Below, one piece after another: positions 12,876-20,474 of a DNA stretch of 22,906 nt; within the stretch, counting starts at the first letter, position 1, and the number at the start of each line of letters is the position of its first letter. Where the stretch lies: NCBI GenBank assembly GCA_900319835.1, contig ONPY01000033.1, forward strand, positions 1 through 22,906, written 5' to 3'. This DNA is from an uncultured Eubacteriales bacterium. Its GTDB lineage: Bacteria; Bacillota_A; Clostridia; Oscillospirales; Oscillospiraceae. The notes below the pieces were generated by a model. It ran no database searches. It worked only from the letters and a program-made list of their open reading frames with translations, and was not told where the DNA came from. Position numbers and translations under genes: made by a program.

Positions 12876-13484
12876 ATGACGATCACATCCATTCGACAGA
12901 CCGCGCCGGGCAGACTCACCGTCACGCTCGAGGGCGGCGAGGAGATCAAGACCACCCTTGGGGTGGTCACCGACCGGCGGCTGTTCTCCGGGCGGGAGCT
13001 GGATGAGGAGGCGGCAGCCTCCCTGCGCCTGGACTCCGCCCGGGCCCTCGCCCGGGAAAAGGCGCTGAGCTATGTGTCCCAGCGGCAGATGTCCCGAAAG
13101 GAACTGCGGGACAAACTCAGGCAGAAGGGCTTTGACGAGGACACAGCGGAGTCCTGCGTCGCCTGGCTGCTCGATCACGGGCTGCTTGACGAGGAGAGCT
13201 ACGCCGCCGCCATCGTGCGGCACTACGCCGCCAAGGGCTACGGCGCGGGCCGGATCCGCACGGAGCTGATCCGCCGGGGCATTCCCCGCGAGCTGCAGGA
13301 GGACGCGCTCAATGCCATGCCCGAGCCCGACAGCAAAATCGACCGTTTTATCGCCGCCCGCCTCCGCGATCCGGAGGATCGGGACGAGGTGAGAAAACTC
13401 ACCGCAGCGCTCTTCCGCCGCGGCTTCTCCGGTGAGGAGATCCGCAGTGCGCTGAGGCGCTTTCAAGCAGACTTGGAGGAATAA
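12876..13484 (+). CDS. recX: regulatory protein RecX
   Basis: A 202-residue modulator of RecA filaments. It shows three-helix RecX repeats: SYVSQRQMSRKELRDKLRQKGFDEDTAE (about 65-92), YAAAIVRHYAAKGYGAGRIRTEL with LIRRGIP, and a third FRRGFSGEEIRSALRRF at the C-terminus. The N-terminal part (about 1-55) is a small beta-rich extension (GRLTVTLEGGEEIKTTLGVV) common in Firmicute RecX proteins. It directly follows recA, the classical arrangement. The ATG at 12876 is the first start in frame and lacks an evident SD, which fits the low expression expected of RecX. Confidence 0.92.
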   Translation: MTITSIRQTAPGRLTVTLEGGEEIKTTLGVVTDRRLFSGRELDEEAAASLRLDSARALAREKALSYVSQRQMSRKELRDKLRQKGFDEDTAESCVAWLLDHGLLDEESYAAAIVRHYAAKGYGAGRIRTELIRRGIPRELQEDALNAMPEPDSKIDRFIAARLRDPEDRDEVRKLTAALFRRGFSGEEIRSALRRFQADLEE

Positions 13485-13488
13485 CTCC

Positions 13489-14811
13489 GTGGAAAAAACC
13501 TTTGCCATGATTTCGCTCGGCTGTGCCAAGAATCTGGTCAACAGCGAGCAAATGCTTTATCTGATGAGTGAGGCGGGCTATACCCTGCTGCCCGACCCGG
13601 ACGGCGCTGACCTCGTGCTCATCAACACCTGCGGCTTTATCGACGCGGCCAAAAGTGAGGCCATCGACAACATCCTGGAGATGGCGGAGCTGAAGAAGGC
13701 CGGACGTCTCGGCGGCATCATTGTCACCGGCTGTCTCGCCGAGCGCTACAAGGATTCGATCCGGGAGGAGCTGCCGGAGATCGACGCCGTACTCGGCGCG
13801 GGCAGCTTCAAGGATATTGTCTCCGCCGCCGACAGCGTCCTGGCCGGGCGATGTACCAGCCTCTTCGGTGACCAGAGCGCCCCCGTGGACGAGATTCCCC
13901 GGGTGGTCACCACCGGACCGGGCTGGGCCTACCTGCGCATCGCGGAGGGCTGCAACAACTTCTGCGCCTTCTGCGCCATCCCCTTCATCCGCGGCCGCTA
14001 CCGCTCCCGCTCCATGGAGAATATTCTGGAGGAGGCGGAGGATCTGGCCGCACACGGGGTGAAGGAACTGATCGTCATCGCTCAGGACATCACCCGCTAC
14101 GGCACCGATCTCTACGGGAAGCGCTCCCTTGCTGAACTCTGCCGGAGGCTCTCCGAGATTGAGGGCATCCGCTGGATCCGCCTGCACTATCTGTATGTGG
14201 ATCAGTTCGACGACGAGCTCATCGAGGAGATCGCATCCAACGACAAAATCGTCAAATACCTGGATATTCCCATCCAGCATATCAATAACGCTATCCTCAA
14301 GCGCATGAACCGCCGCGGCACCGGCGAGGACATCCGCGCGCTGTTCAAGAAGCTGCGCGAGCGCATCCCCGGGCTGGTGCTGCGCACCAGTCTCATCGCG
14401 GGGCTCCCCGGCGAGGGGGAGCGTGAATTTGAGGAGCTGTGCCAGTTTCTCCGCGAGGCCCGCATCGAGCGCGTGGGCGTCTTCCCCTTCTCCCCGGAGG
14501 AGGGGACCCCCGCCGCGCAGATGGAACATGTGGACGAGGAGGAGGCCCGGCGCCGGGCCGACCTGATCCTGGAGCTCCAGGCCCCCATCATGGAGGATTT
14601 CTGTCAGAGCTTCGTGGGCAAGCCCCTGGAGGTTCTCTGTGAGGGCTATGACGAGGACAGCGGCCTTCTGACCGGCCGATGTTACGCCGACTCCCCTGAC
14701 ATCGACGGGCAGGTCCTCTTTGAGGGCGAGGCCCCCGAGGGCGAGATCGTCTCCGTCGTCATCGACAGCACCGAGGACGGGCTGCTTTTCGGCCATTTAC
14801 AGGAGGGCTGA
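13489..14811 (+). CDS. rimO: ribosomal protein S12 methylthiotransferase RimO
   Basis: A 440-residue radical-SAM methylthiotransferase that modifies the conserved Asp of ribosomal protein S12. The N-terminal UPF0004 domain has the three auxiliary-cluster cysteines Cys12 (ISLGCAKNLVNSE), Cys48 (INTCGF) and Cys82 (VTGCLAERY). The radical-SAM CxxxCxxC is Cys155/Cys159/Cys162 (EGCNNFCAFCAIPFIRG). The C-terminal TRAM domain spans about 375-440. The motif SLGCAKNLVNSE and the PIQH segment DIPIQHINNAILKRMNRR place it in RimO rather than MiaB. The start is GTG at 13489 behind TTGGAGGA, 4 bases after recX. pgsA follows two bases after the stop. Confidence 0.96.
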   Translation: MEKTFAMISLGCAKNLVNSEQMLYLMSEAGYTLLPDPDGADLVLINTCGFIDAAKSEAIDNILEMAELKKAGRLGGIIVTGCLAERYKDSIREELPEIDAVLGAGSFKDIVSAADSVLAGRCTSLFGDQSAPVDEIPRVVTTGPGWAYLRIAEGCNNFCAFCAIPFIRGRYRSRSMENILEEAEDLAAHGVKELIVIAQDITRYGTDLYGKRSLAELCRRLSEIEGIRWIRLHYLYVDQFDDELIEEIASNDKIVKYLDIPIQHINNAILKRMNRRGTGEDIRALFKKLRERIPGLVLRTSLIAGLPGEGEREFEELCQFLREARIERVGVFPFSPEEGTPAAQMEHVDEEEARRRADLILELQAPIMEDFCQSFVGKPLEVLCEGYDEDSGLLTGRCYADSPDIDGQVLFEGEAPEGEIVSVVIDSTEDGLLFGHLQEG

Positions 14812-14813
14812 AC

Positions 14814-15338
14814 ATGCTCAAAACCACCGCGAACAAAATCACCCTGCTGCGCATCGCGCTGATCCCCGTATTCCTGATCCTGGCTTATCAGGAGCTCCGC
14901 TGGCTTGCGCTGATCGTCTTCATCCTCGCCTCCCTGTCGGACCTGCTGGATGGCTACATCGCAAGACACTATCACCAGATCACCAATTTCGGCAAATTCA
15001 TGGACCCGCTGGCCGATAAAATGCTGGTGCTGGCCGCCATGTGCTTCTTTGTGGAGAAGGGGCAGATGCCCGGTTGGGTCATGGCCCTGGTGCTGTTTCG
15101 GGAGTTTGCCGTGTCCGGCCTGCGGCTGGTGGCAGCCGAACAGAACCGCGTCATCGCCGCTGCCTGGTCCGGGAAGGTCAAGACCACCTGCACCATGGTG
15201 GGGCTCTGCTTCATGATGGTTTTCGGAAAGTACGCGGCCCTGAACGTCTTCGTCAGCATCGTGATCCTGGCCACCACTGTGTACTCCGGCATCGAATACT
15301 TTTATAAAAACCGCGACGTCTTCCGGGACGCCGACTAG
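14814..15338 (+). CDS. pgsA: CDP-diacylglycerol--glycerol-3-phosphate 3-phosphatidyltransferase
   Basis: A 174-residue integral membrane enzyme that makes phosphatidylglycerophosphate, the committed step to phosphatidylglycerol. The CDP-alcohol phosphotransferase signature is complete: Asp43, Asp46-Gly47, Ala50-Arg51, Gly60, Asp64 and Asp68 (SDLLDGYIAR ... FGKFMDPLADK). Hydrophobic segments surround it at about 12-40, 70-95 and 120-160. NKITLLRIALIP at the N-terminus is typical of PgsA. The start is ATG at 14814, with GGAGG supplied by the end of rimO, so the two genes are probably translationally coupled. The stop at 15336-15338 is followed after 4 bases by the second structured repeat. Confidence 0.95.
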   Translation: MLKTTANKITLLRIALIPVFLILAYQELRWLALIVFILASLSDLLDGYIARHYHQITNFGKFMDPLADKMLVLAAMCFFVEKGQMPGWVMALVLFREFAVSGLRLVAAEQNRVIAAAWSGKVKTTCTMVGLCFMMVFGKYAALNVFVSIVILATTVYSGIEYFYKNRDVFRDAD

Positions 15339-15342
15339 CGTT

Positions 15343-15457
15343 TCGTCGAAATGCAAGCATTTCGACGAGCTTTGCAGCCCGCTGCATGCACTTATGCCAT
15401 TGGCACACCGGCGGGCTGAGAAGTGTTTTTTGTGAGGCACGTGTCCCCGCAAAAAAC
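15343..15457 (+). repeat. structured interspersed element, copy B
   Basis: Same order of stems as the element at 8652-8819. Stem 1 is TCGTCGAAATGC/GCATTTCGACGA (15343-15354 with 15357-15368). Stem 2 is CAGCCCGC/GCGGGCTG (15375-15382 with 15411-15418), enclosing TGCC-ATT-GGCA (15395-15405). Stem 3 is GTTTTTTGTG/CGCAAAAAAC (15425-15434 with 15448-15457 approximately). Relative to copy A, C-G became T-A in stem 1 and G-C became A-T in stem 2, each with its partner changed. The stem-3 interior is much shorter. A further hairpin, CTTTCGC-TCAC-GCGAAAG (15471-15488), lies between it and the cysS ribosome binding site. Confidence 0.82.
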
Positions 15458-15509
15458 CAAATAAAAATACCTTTCGCTCACGCGAAAGAAGAGATTTAGG
15501 GAGATCATC

Positions 15510-16961
15510 ATGTATCTGTATAATTCTGCTACCCGTAAGAAACAGGAGTTTGTTCCCAACCATCCCGACATCGTCAAGATGTACACCTGCGGCCCCACGG
15601 TCTACCACTACGCGCACATCGGCAACCTGCGCTCCTACATCATGGAGGACGTGCTGGAGAAATATCTGCGCTATGTCGGCTACAACGTCAAGCGCGTTAT
15701 GAACATCACCGACGTGGGCCATCTGACCTCCGACGCCGACGAAGGCGAGGACAAGATGCTCAAGGGCGCCAAGCGCGAGCACAAGAGCGTGATGGAGATC
15801 GCCAAGTTCTACACCGACGCCTTCTTTGACGATTGCGCCAAGCTCAACATCAAGACGCCCGATGTCGTTGAGCCCGCCACCAACTGCATCGACGAGTACA
15901 TCAAGATCATCTCCAAGCTCATGGACACCGGCTACGCCTACTTTGCCGGCGGCAACGTCTACTTTGACACCTCCAAGCTCCAGCGCTACTACATCTTCAA
16001 CGACTTCAAGGAGGACGATTTGAACGTCGGCGTCCGCGAGGGCGTGGAAGAGGACACCAACAAGCGCAACAAGAACGACTTTGTGCTCTGGTTCACCAAG
16101 TCCAAGTTTGAGGATCAGGCCCTCAAGTGGGATTCCCCCTGGGGCGTGGGCTACCCCGGCTGGCACATCGAGTGCTCCGGCATCTCCATGAAGCATCTGG
16201 GTGAGGATCTGGACATTCACTGCGGCGGCATCGACAACGCCTTCCCCCACCACACCAACGAAATTGCCCAGTCTGAGTCTTACCTGGGCCACCATTGGTG
16301 CAATTTCTGGGTGCATGTTCTCCACCTGAACACCAAGGATGGCAAGATGAGCAAGTCCAGCGGCGAGTTTCTCACCGTCTCCGTGCTGGAAAAGAACGGC
16401 TTTGACCCCCTGGCCTACCGCTTCTTCTGCCTGCAGAGCCACTACCGCAAGATCCTGGTCTTCTCCGAGGACAACCTGCGCAACGCCCAGGGCGCCTACA
16501 ACAAGCTGATCGCCCGCATCGCGGCCCTCAAGCCTGAGGACGGCGAGGTCGACAAGGCCGCCTTTGACGAACTGGACGGAAAGTTCCGCGCCGCTATGGA
16601 CAACGATCTGAACACCTCCCTGGCCGTCACCGCGGTCTACGACGTGCTCAAGGCCGATACCAACGACGCCACGAAGCTGGCCGTGCTGGACTCCTTTGAC
16701 AAGGTGCTGAGCCTGAGCCTGCTGGAGAAGGCCGCGGCCAAACGCGAAGAGCTCAAGAAGCAGGCCGTCACCGCCGGCGAGTTTACCATCGTGTCCGAGT
16801 CCGGCGAAGCCGATCCCGAGGTCGAGGCCAAGATCCAGGCCCGCCAGGACGCCAAGAAGGCCAAGAACTATGCCGAGGCCGACCGCATCCGCGACGAGCT
16901 GAAGGCCGCCGGCATCGAGGTCACCGATATTCCCCACGGCGCCAAGTGGAAGCGCGTATAA
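15510..16961 (+). CDS. cysS: cysteine--tRNA ligase
   Basis: A 483-residue class I aminoacyl-tRNA synthetase that charges tRNA-Cys. The zinc ligand Cys27 is in MYTCGPTVYHYAHIGNLRS. The HIGH motif reads HIGN (36-39), as usual in CysRS. GWHIECSGIS (Cys222) and HHTNEIAQSE (His247/Glu251 region) complete the zinc site, and KMSKS is at 279-283 (DGKMSKSSGEF). The C-terminal DALR and anticodon-binding regions end in DIPHGAKWKRV. The start is ATG at 15510 with TTAGGGAG upstream. The leader is filled by the structured repeat, and no T-box is recognisable. The corresponding tRNA-Cys gene lies at 22800-22874. Confidence 0.97.
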   Translation: MYLYNSATRKKQEFVPNHPDIVKMYTCGPTVYHYAHIGNLRSYIMEDVLEKYLRYVGYNVKRVMNITDVGHLTSDADEGEDKMLKGAKREHKSVMEIAKFYTDAFFDDCAKLNIKTPDVVEPATNCIDEYIKIISKLMDTGYAYFAGGNVYFDTSKLQRYYIFNDFKEDDLNVGVREGVEEDTNKRNKNDFVLWFTKSKFEDQALKWDSPWGVGYPGWHIECSGISMKHLGEDLDIHCGGIDNAFPHHTNEIAQSESYLGHHWCNFWVHVLHLNTKDGKMSKSSGEFLTVSVLEKNGFDPLAYRFFCLQSHYRKILVFSEDNLRNAQGAYNKLIARIAALKPEDGEVDKAAFDELDGKFRAAMDNDLNTSLAVTAVYDVLKADTNDATKLAVLDSFDKVLSLSLLEKAAAKREELKKQAVTAGEFTIVSESGEADPEVEAKIQARQDAKKAKNYAEADRIRDELKAAGIEVTDIPHGAKWKRV

Positions 16962-16969
16962 AACAAAAA

Positions 16970-17014
16970 CATCAAAAAGGATCCCGCGCCAGAGGCGCGG
17001 GATCCTTTTTGATG
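16970..17014. terminator. strong bidirectional terminator, 21-bp stem
   Basis: A perfect 21-bp stem (arms 16970-16990 and 16994-17014) with an AGA loop. Its outer part is CATCAAAAAGG/CCTTTTTGATG and its inner part ATCCCGCGCC/GGCGCGGGAT. The A-run on one side and T-run on the other give a U-tract in either direction. It serves cysS from the left and the small multidrug-export-family gene from the right, whose TGA... stop abuts it at 17015. Confidence 0.93.
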
Positions 17015-17497
17015 TCAGAACACGATATGGATGACCCCGAAGGTGGCCAGAGACACGATGGCCGCCGCGATCAGCACGCCCAGCAGGATGCAGGGCACCG
17101 CGGTGCGGTTTTTCATCCGCAGCAGCGCCGCGATCAGCGCGCCGGTCCAGGCGCCTGTGCCGGGCAGCGGGATGGCCACAAAGAGCAGCAGGCCCAGGGG
17201 CCCGACCCGCTTGACCGTCTCACCCTTGGTATCGGCCTTTTCCTCCATGCCGGTGATGAAGCTGTCCATACGGGGGATGTGCAGGCGCAGCCAGCGGAAC
17301 ACCCGCTGGATATACACCACGATGAAGGGCACCGGCAGCATGTTGCCCGCCACCGCCGCGATCAGCGCCAGCGGGTAGGGCAGACCGCTGGCTATGCCGT
17401 AGGGCAGGCCAACCCGCAGCTCCGCCACCGGGATCATCGATATGAAAAATGTCGCGAGAAACTCACCGGCCCAGGTATGGGCAAACGACTCAAACAT
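17015..17497 (-). CDS. small multidrug-export family protein (COG2426-type)
   Basis: A 160-residue membrane protein of the family annotated as putative small multi-drug export protein. Diagnostic segments are FISMIPVAELRVGLPYGIA (about 18-36), GNMLPVPFIVVY and the charged cytoplasmic loop ending in GPLGLLLFVAIPLPGTGAWTG (about 102-122). Four or so hydrophobic segments are visible. Despite the family name, no transport substrate is established, and the protein is unrelated to EmrE-type SMR pumps by these motifs. The start is ATG at 17495-17497 with CGGAG upstream. It has its own promoter at 17531-17560 and ends at the shared terminator with cysS. Confidence 0.88.
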   Translation of the reverse strand: MFESFAHTWAGEFLATFFISMIPVAELRVGLPYGIASGLPYPLALIAAVAGNMLPVPFIVVYIQRVFRWLRLHIPRMDSFITGMEEKADTKGETVKRVGPLGLLLFVAIPLPGTGAWTGALIAALLRMKNRTAVPCILLGVLIAAAIVSLATFGVIHIVF

Positions 17498-17530
17498 CGA
17501 AGCACTCCGTTGCTGTCACAGTATCAGGGT

Positions 17531-17560
17531 ATTATAGCACGGGTTCACGTTTCCGTGCAA
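17531..17560 (-). promoter_or_regulatory. leftward extended -10 promoter with inverted repeat in its spacer
   Basis: Reading leftward, TTGCAC (17560-17555), 18-bp spacer, then TATAAT (17536-17531), with TGC just before it giving an extended -10. The spacer contains GCACGG (17537-17542) and CCGTGC (17553-17558) as a 6-bp inverted repeat. It lies between the hexokinase stop and the ATG at 17497. Confidence 0.65.
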
Positions 17561-17574
17561 GCCCTTTCTGTGTC

Positions 17575-18858
17575 TTAGCGCGCGTTGAGCAGCGCTGCGG
17601 CAGCGGAGCCCACCAGGGTGATCTCCTCCCCCACCTGCAGCGTCACGCGCAGGCCGCGGTCCACGCTGCCGCAGTGCGTGAGCAGACGGTCCAGCTCCGG
17701 GCGATAGTGGCGGCTGCGCCGCACCAGGGAACCCTCAGCCAGCACGCACATGGGCTTGTCCCGGCCGCCGCCGGCAAGCTCCGTCAGCGCAATGAGGTTG
17801 ACACACATGCAGCGGGCGGAGCGGCGAAACAGCGCAAGGCTTAGCTCGCGCGCAAAGGCCGCGTCCTCCGGGTCGTCGCCCAACAGCTCATACCCCTCGC
17901 CGCTGGCCCAGGCGTCCACCACCGCGGCATCGAAGACCGGCAGCTCTTTGGCGCGCCGGGCGCCCTCGGCGCTCAGCAGGCCCTCCTCCGCCGCGGCGCG
18001 CAGCATCAGGCGGCAGAGCTCGCCCAGGTACACGCCGGCGGTCAGCTTTTCAAAATGCTTCTGGCCGGGGTTGTGGCTCTCCTCGTCCAACTGGCGGTCA
18101 AAATCTCCGCCGGGGATACCGGTATACTCGCCGGACTCGAGATTGACGATCATGCCGCGGCTGCCGCTCTGGTGCAGCTTGCCGATCCGGGAGACCGGCA
18201 GGGAGACACAGGTGTTCGTGCCGGTGCCGCTGACCTGGCCGATAAAGCCGCTGTAGCCCCGCTTGTCCAGCCCCGCCGCGCCGCCGAGCAGCACGGCCAC
18301 CGTGTCGTTGAGGATCACGACGCGCTTGCCGGTGATACCGCGGCGCTCCAGCTCCGCGATCAGCGAAGCGCCGATCAACTGGCCCTCGCAGCCGGTCACC
18401 ACGACTTCCTTGTCGATCATGTTCACATGCGCGTCCATCTCGGGCGTGACTGTGGCGGAATAGGAGAAGCAGAAGCCGATCACGTCCGCGCGGTCCATCA
18501 GCGGCACGATCCGGTCAGCGGTAAAGCGGATGAACTCCTCCCAGGTGCAGGGGGTGTCCGTGCCGGGCATCTTGCACTTGGTGAGATCTGAAATGGTCCA
18601 GCCTGCCTCCTCAATGCGCACAAGGCCGCAGCGGAAGTTGGTGCCGCCGGCGTCGATCACCGCAGCGCAGTGGCCGGGCTGCAGCGCCCCGTCGTTGGAC
18701 AGATAGGTGGGGATCATTTCCATGGAGCAGCTTTCCCCCGCAAGGCCGCGCTCCATCTCCTCCCGCATGGGGCCGATCCAGGCGTCGGGATCGATGCGCT
18801 CAGGGTCCATGCCGTGTGCCTTCAAAAACGCGCGGGCCTTTTCGCTGTATACTGTCAT
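17575..18858 (-). CDS. hexokinase of the eukaryotic-type family
   Basis: A 427-residue sugar kinase that should phosphorylate glucose or related hexoses with ATP. Motifs are those of the hexokinase I/II family rather than the bacterial ROK or Glk families: MIPTYL (48-53), the phosphate-1 loop AAVIDAGGTNFRCGLV (65-80), FSYSATV, VVILNDTVAVLLGG with the likely catalytic Asp185, SGTGTNTCVSLP, NLESGEYTG, and the C-terminal adenosine motif EGSLVRRSRHYRPEL plus TLVGSAAAALLNAR. A missing helical tail would be needed for regulated mammalian forms. The start is ATG at 18856-18858 with CGGAGGAAACC upstream. It follows the SPFH gene on the same strand after a hairpin. Family membership is confident; substrate is inferred. 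Confidence 0.9.
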   Translation of the reverse strand: MTVYSEKARAFLKAHGMDPERIDPDAWIGPMREEMERGLAGESCSMEMIPTYLSNDGALQPGHCAAVIDAGGTNFRCGLVRIEEAGWTISDLTKCKMPGTDTPCTWEEFIRFTADRIVPLMDRADVIGFCFSYSATVTPEMDAHVNMIDKEVVVTGCEGQLIGASLIAELERRGITGKRVVILNDTVAVLLGGAAGLDKRGYSGFIGQVSGTGTNTCVSLPVSRIGKLHQSGSRGMIVNLESGEYTGIPGGDFDRQLDEESHNPGQKHFEKLTAGVYLGELCRLMLRAAAEEGLLSAEGARRAKELPVFDAAVVDAWASGEGYELLGDDPEDAAFARELSLALFRRSARCMCVNLIALTELAGGGRDKPMCVLAEGSLVRRSRHYRPELDRLLTHCGSVDRGLRVTLQVGEEITLVGSAAAALLNAR

Positions 18859-18894
18859 GCCGGTTTCCTCCGTTTTTCTCTCTTTTTCATCAAA

Positions 18895-18928
18895 GCTTGA
18901 CCGGCGGGTTTTGCGCCGCCGGTCAAGC
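18895..18928 (-). terminator. hairpin between the SPFH gene and hexokinase
   Basis: A 13-bp stem (GCTTGACCGGCGG, 18895-18907; CCGCCGGTCAAGC, 18916-18928) with an 8-base loop. Read leftward it is followed by TTTGATGAAAAAG, a poor T-tract. It may therefore attenuate rather than fully stop transcription from nfeD-SPFH into the hexokinase gene, or act as an RNA-processing or stability hairpin. Confidence 0.6.
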
Positions 18929-18943
18929 GATTGGGAAACTTTC

Positions 18944-19834
18944 TTACTTCTTCTCTTCCTTCACGGACTCCATCAGACCGGCGGCAAGGCCCGCCACGCT
19001 CTGGATTTCGCTGGGGATGATGATCTTGGTGGCCTGGCCGTTGGCGGCGCTGGCAAAGGCCTCCATGGCCTTGAGCTTGATAACCGCGTCGGAGGGGGCC
19101 ACCTCGTTGATCAGGCGGATGCCTTCGGCCGTGGCGGTCTGCACCTTCAAAATGGCCTCGGCCTGGCCTTCGGCCTCCAGAATCTGCTGCTGCTTCTTGG
19201 CGTCGGCCCGCAGAATCGCGGACTCCTTCTCGCCTTCAGCCTCCAGGATCGCGGCGCGCTTCTCGCCCTCGGCCCGCAGGATCGCCTCGCGGCGCTCACG
19301 CTCGGCCTTCATCTGCTTCTCCATGGCGTTCTGAATCTCCTTGGGCGGCAGGATGTTCTTCAGCTCGACGCGGTTGACCTTGATGCCCCAGGGGTCGGTG
19401 GCCTCATCCAGGATGGAGCGCATCTTGGAGTTGATGATGTCGCGGCTGGTCAGGCACTGGTCCAGCTCCAGCTCACCGATGATGTTTCGCAGGGTGGTGG
19501 CGGAGAGGTTCTCAATGGCGAGCATGGGCTGCTCAATGCCGTAGGTGTACAGTCTCGGGTCAGTGATCTGGAAATAGACCACGGTGTCGATCTGCATGGT
19601 GACGTTGTCCTTCGTGATCACGGGCTGGGGTGGAAAGTCCGCCACCTGCTCCTTGAGAGAGACGATCTTGGCCACGCGCTCGATGAAGGGCATCTTGATG
19701 TTGAAGCCCACATCCCAGGTGGTCTTGTAGGCGCCCAGGCGTTCGATGACATAGGCCTTGGCCTGGGGAACAATGCGGATGCAGCGGACAAAAATCAGGA
19801 TCAGGATCAGCAGAATGACAATCAGATAAATCAT
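18944..19834 (-). CDS. SPFH/Band 7 (stomatin-like, QmcA-type) membrane protein
   Basis: A 296-residue scaffold protein. One N-terminal membrane segment (about 1-16, IYLIVILLILILIFVR) is followed by the SPFH domain (about 20-180), with QAKAYVIERLGAYKTTWDVG, VSLKEQVADFPPQPVITKDNV and VNRVELKNILPPKEIQNAM. The coiled-coil region (about 180-235) carries repeated ILRAEGEKRAAILEAEGEKE-like heptads. A hydrophobic glycine/alanine-rich tail (SVAGLAAGLMESVKEEKK) ends the protein. Such proteins oligomerise into cage-like membrane microdomains and are classically paired with NfeD, whose gene starts the operon 23 bases upstream. The start is ATG at 19832-19834, with GCGAGGG in the short spacer. Confidence 0.95.
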   Translation of the reverse strand: MIYLIVILLILILIFVRCIRIVPQAKAYVIERLGAYKTTWDVGFNIKMPFIERVAKIVSLKEQVADFPPQPVITKDNVTMQIDTVVYFQITDPRLYTYGIEQPMLAIENLSATTLRNIIGELELDQCLTSRDIINSKMRSILDEATDPWGIKVNRVELKNILPPKEIQNAMEKQMKAERERREAILRAEGEKRAAILEAEGEKESAILRADAKKQQQILEAEGQAEAILKVQTATAEGIRLINEVAPSDAVIKLKAMEAFASAANGQATKIIIPSEIQSVAGLAAGLMESVKEEKK

Positions 19835-19857
19835 GTGTTTCCCTCGCTTTCAGGCAG

Positions 19858-20310
19858 TTAAGTTTTTTCTTCCACAATCAGCTTGACGCCCTCAATCCGG
19901 AGGACCGTCAACACCGCGCCCTTCTCGGCGTGCCCGTCCGGCGCGGCCATACGCGCCGTCCAGATCTTTCCGCCCACGGTCACGGCGCCGGTGCCGCGGA
20001 CATTGTCAATGGTCTCCGTCACCACGCAGTCCCGCCCGATGGCCATGTCGGCATTGGTGGGGGTGGTGTTGGCGTTGACATACTTTTTGGCCAGGGGCCG
20101 CGTCAGCACCAGGCTCGTCACCGAGACGACGACAAACCACAGCAGCTGCAGCCAGAGCGGCGCTTTCAACATGGCCGAGATCATCGCGGCCAGAGCCCCA
20201 AAGGCAAACCAGATGCACACGAGACCGGGTGCCATGCCCTCCACGATCAACAGCACGATCATCGCCACAAGCCATACGGCGGTCATGCTCATTTGCAGGG
20301 GTGCTGTCAT
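19858..20310 (-). CDS. NfeD-family membrane protein (short form)
   Basis: A 150-residue partner of SPFH proteins. There are three N-terminal hydrophobic segments (about 10-26, 29-47 and 51-70), followed by a C-terminal OB-fold-like domain (about 80-150) with IGRDCVVTETIDNVRGTGAVTVGGKIWTAR and the terminal GVKLIVEEKT. The long-form ClpP-like protease domain is absent, so this is the short NfeD type. Together with the SPFH gene it forms the widespread nfeD-stomatin pair thought to organise membrane domains. The start is ATG at 20308-20310 behind an ideal AAGGAGGAAACCAAC. It is transcribed leftward from a promoter at 20364-20392. Confidence 0.94.
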   Translation of the reverse strand: MTAPLQMSMTAVWLVAMIVLLIVEGMAPGLVCIWFAFGALAAMISAMLKAPLWLQLLWFVVVSVTSLVLTRPLAKKYVNANTTPTNADMAIGRDCVVTETIDNVRGTGAVTVGGKIWTARMAAPDGHAEKGAVLTVLRIEGVKLIVEEKT

Positions 20311-20363
20311 GTTGGTTTCCTCCTTTCCGGCGAAAACAGCTCGCCAGTGGATCTGTGTCTATT

Positions 20364-20392
20364 ATTATAATCTGCCGCCGTGCTTTCCGCAA
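20364..20392 (-). promoter_or_regulatory. leftward promoter for nfeD
   Basis: Reading leftward, TTGCGG (20392-20387), 17-bp spacer, TATAAT (20369-20364), about 54 bases before the nfeD start. Spacing is ideal and the -10 perfect; the -35 matches only its TTG. Confidence 0.6.
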
Positions 20393-20474
20393 GGGGATTT
20401 GCAGAAAGTCCCCCAGGATTTTTCTGCCGGGCAAATCGGCAGATTTTTCCAAGATGTAAACTTTTCGCTTCCCC

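Noticed and set aside
15339..15509. T-box leader for cysS
   Set aside because: No T-box consensus bulge (TGGNACC-type with AGGGTGG context) or antiterminator/terminator pair is recognisable; the leader is taken up by the structured repeat.
14682..16937. 751-residue open frame on the - strand across pgsA and cysS
   Set aside because: Antisense to genes with complete active-site motifs; its low-complexity Val/Gly/Leu/Asp composition is a codon-bias artefact.
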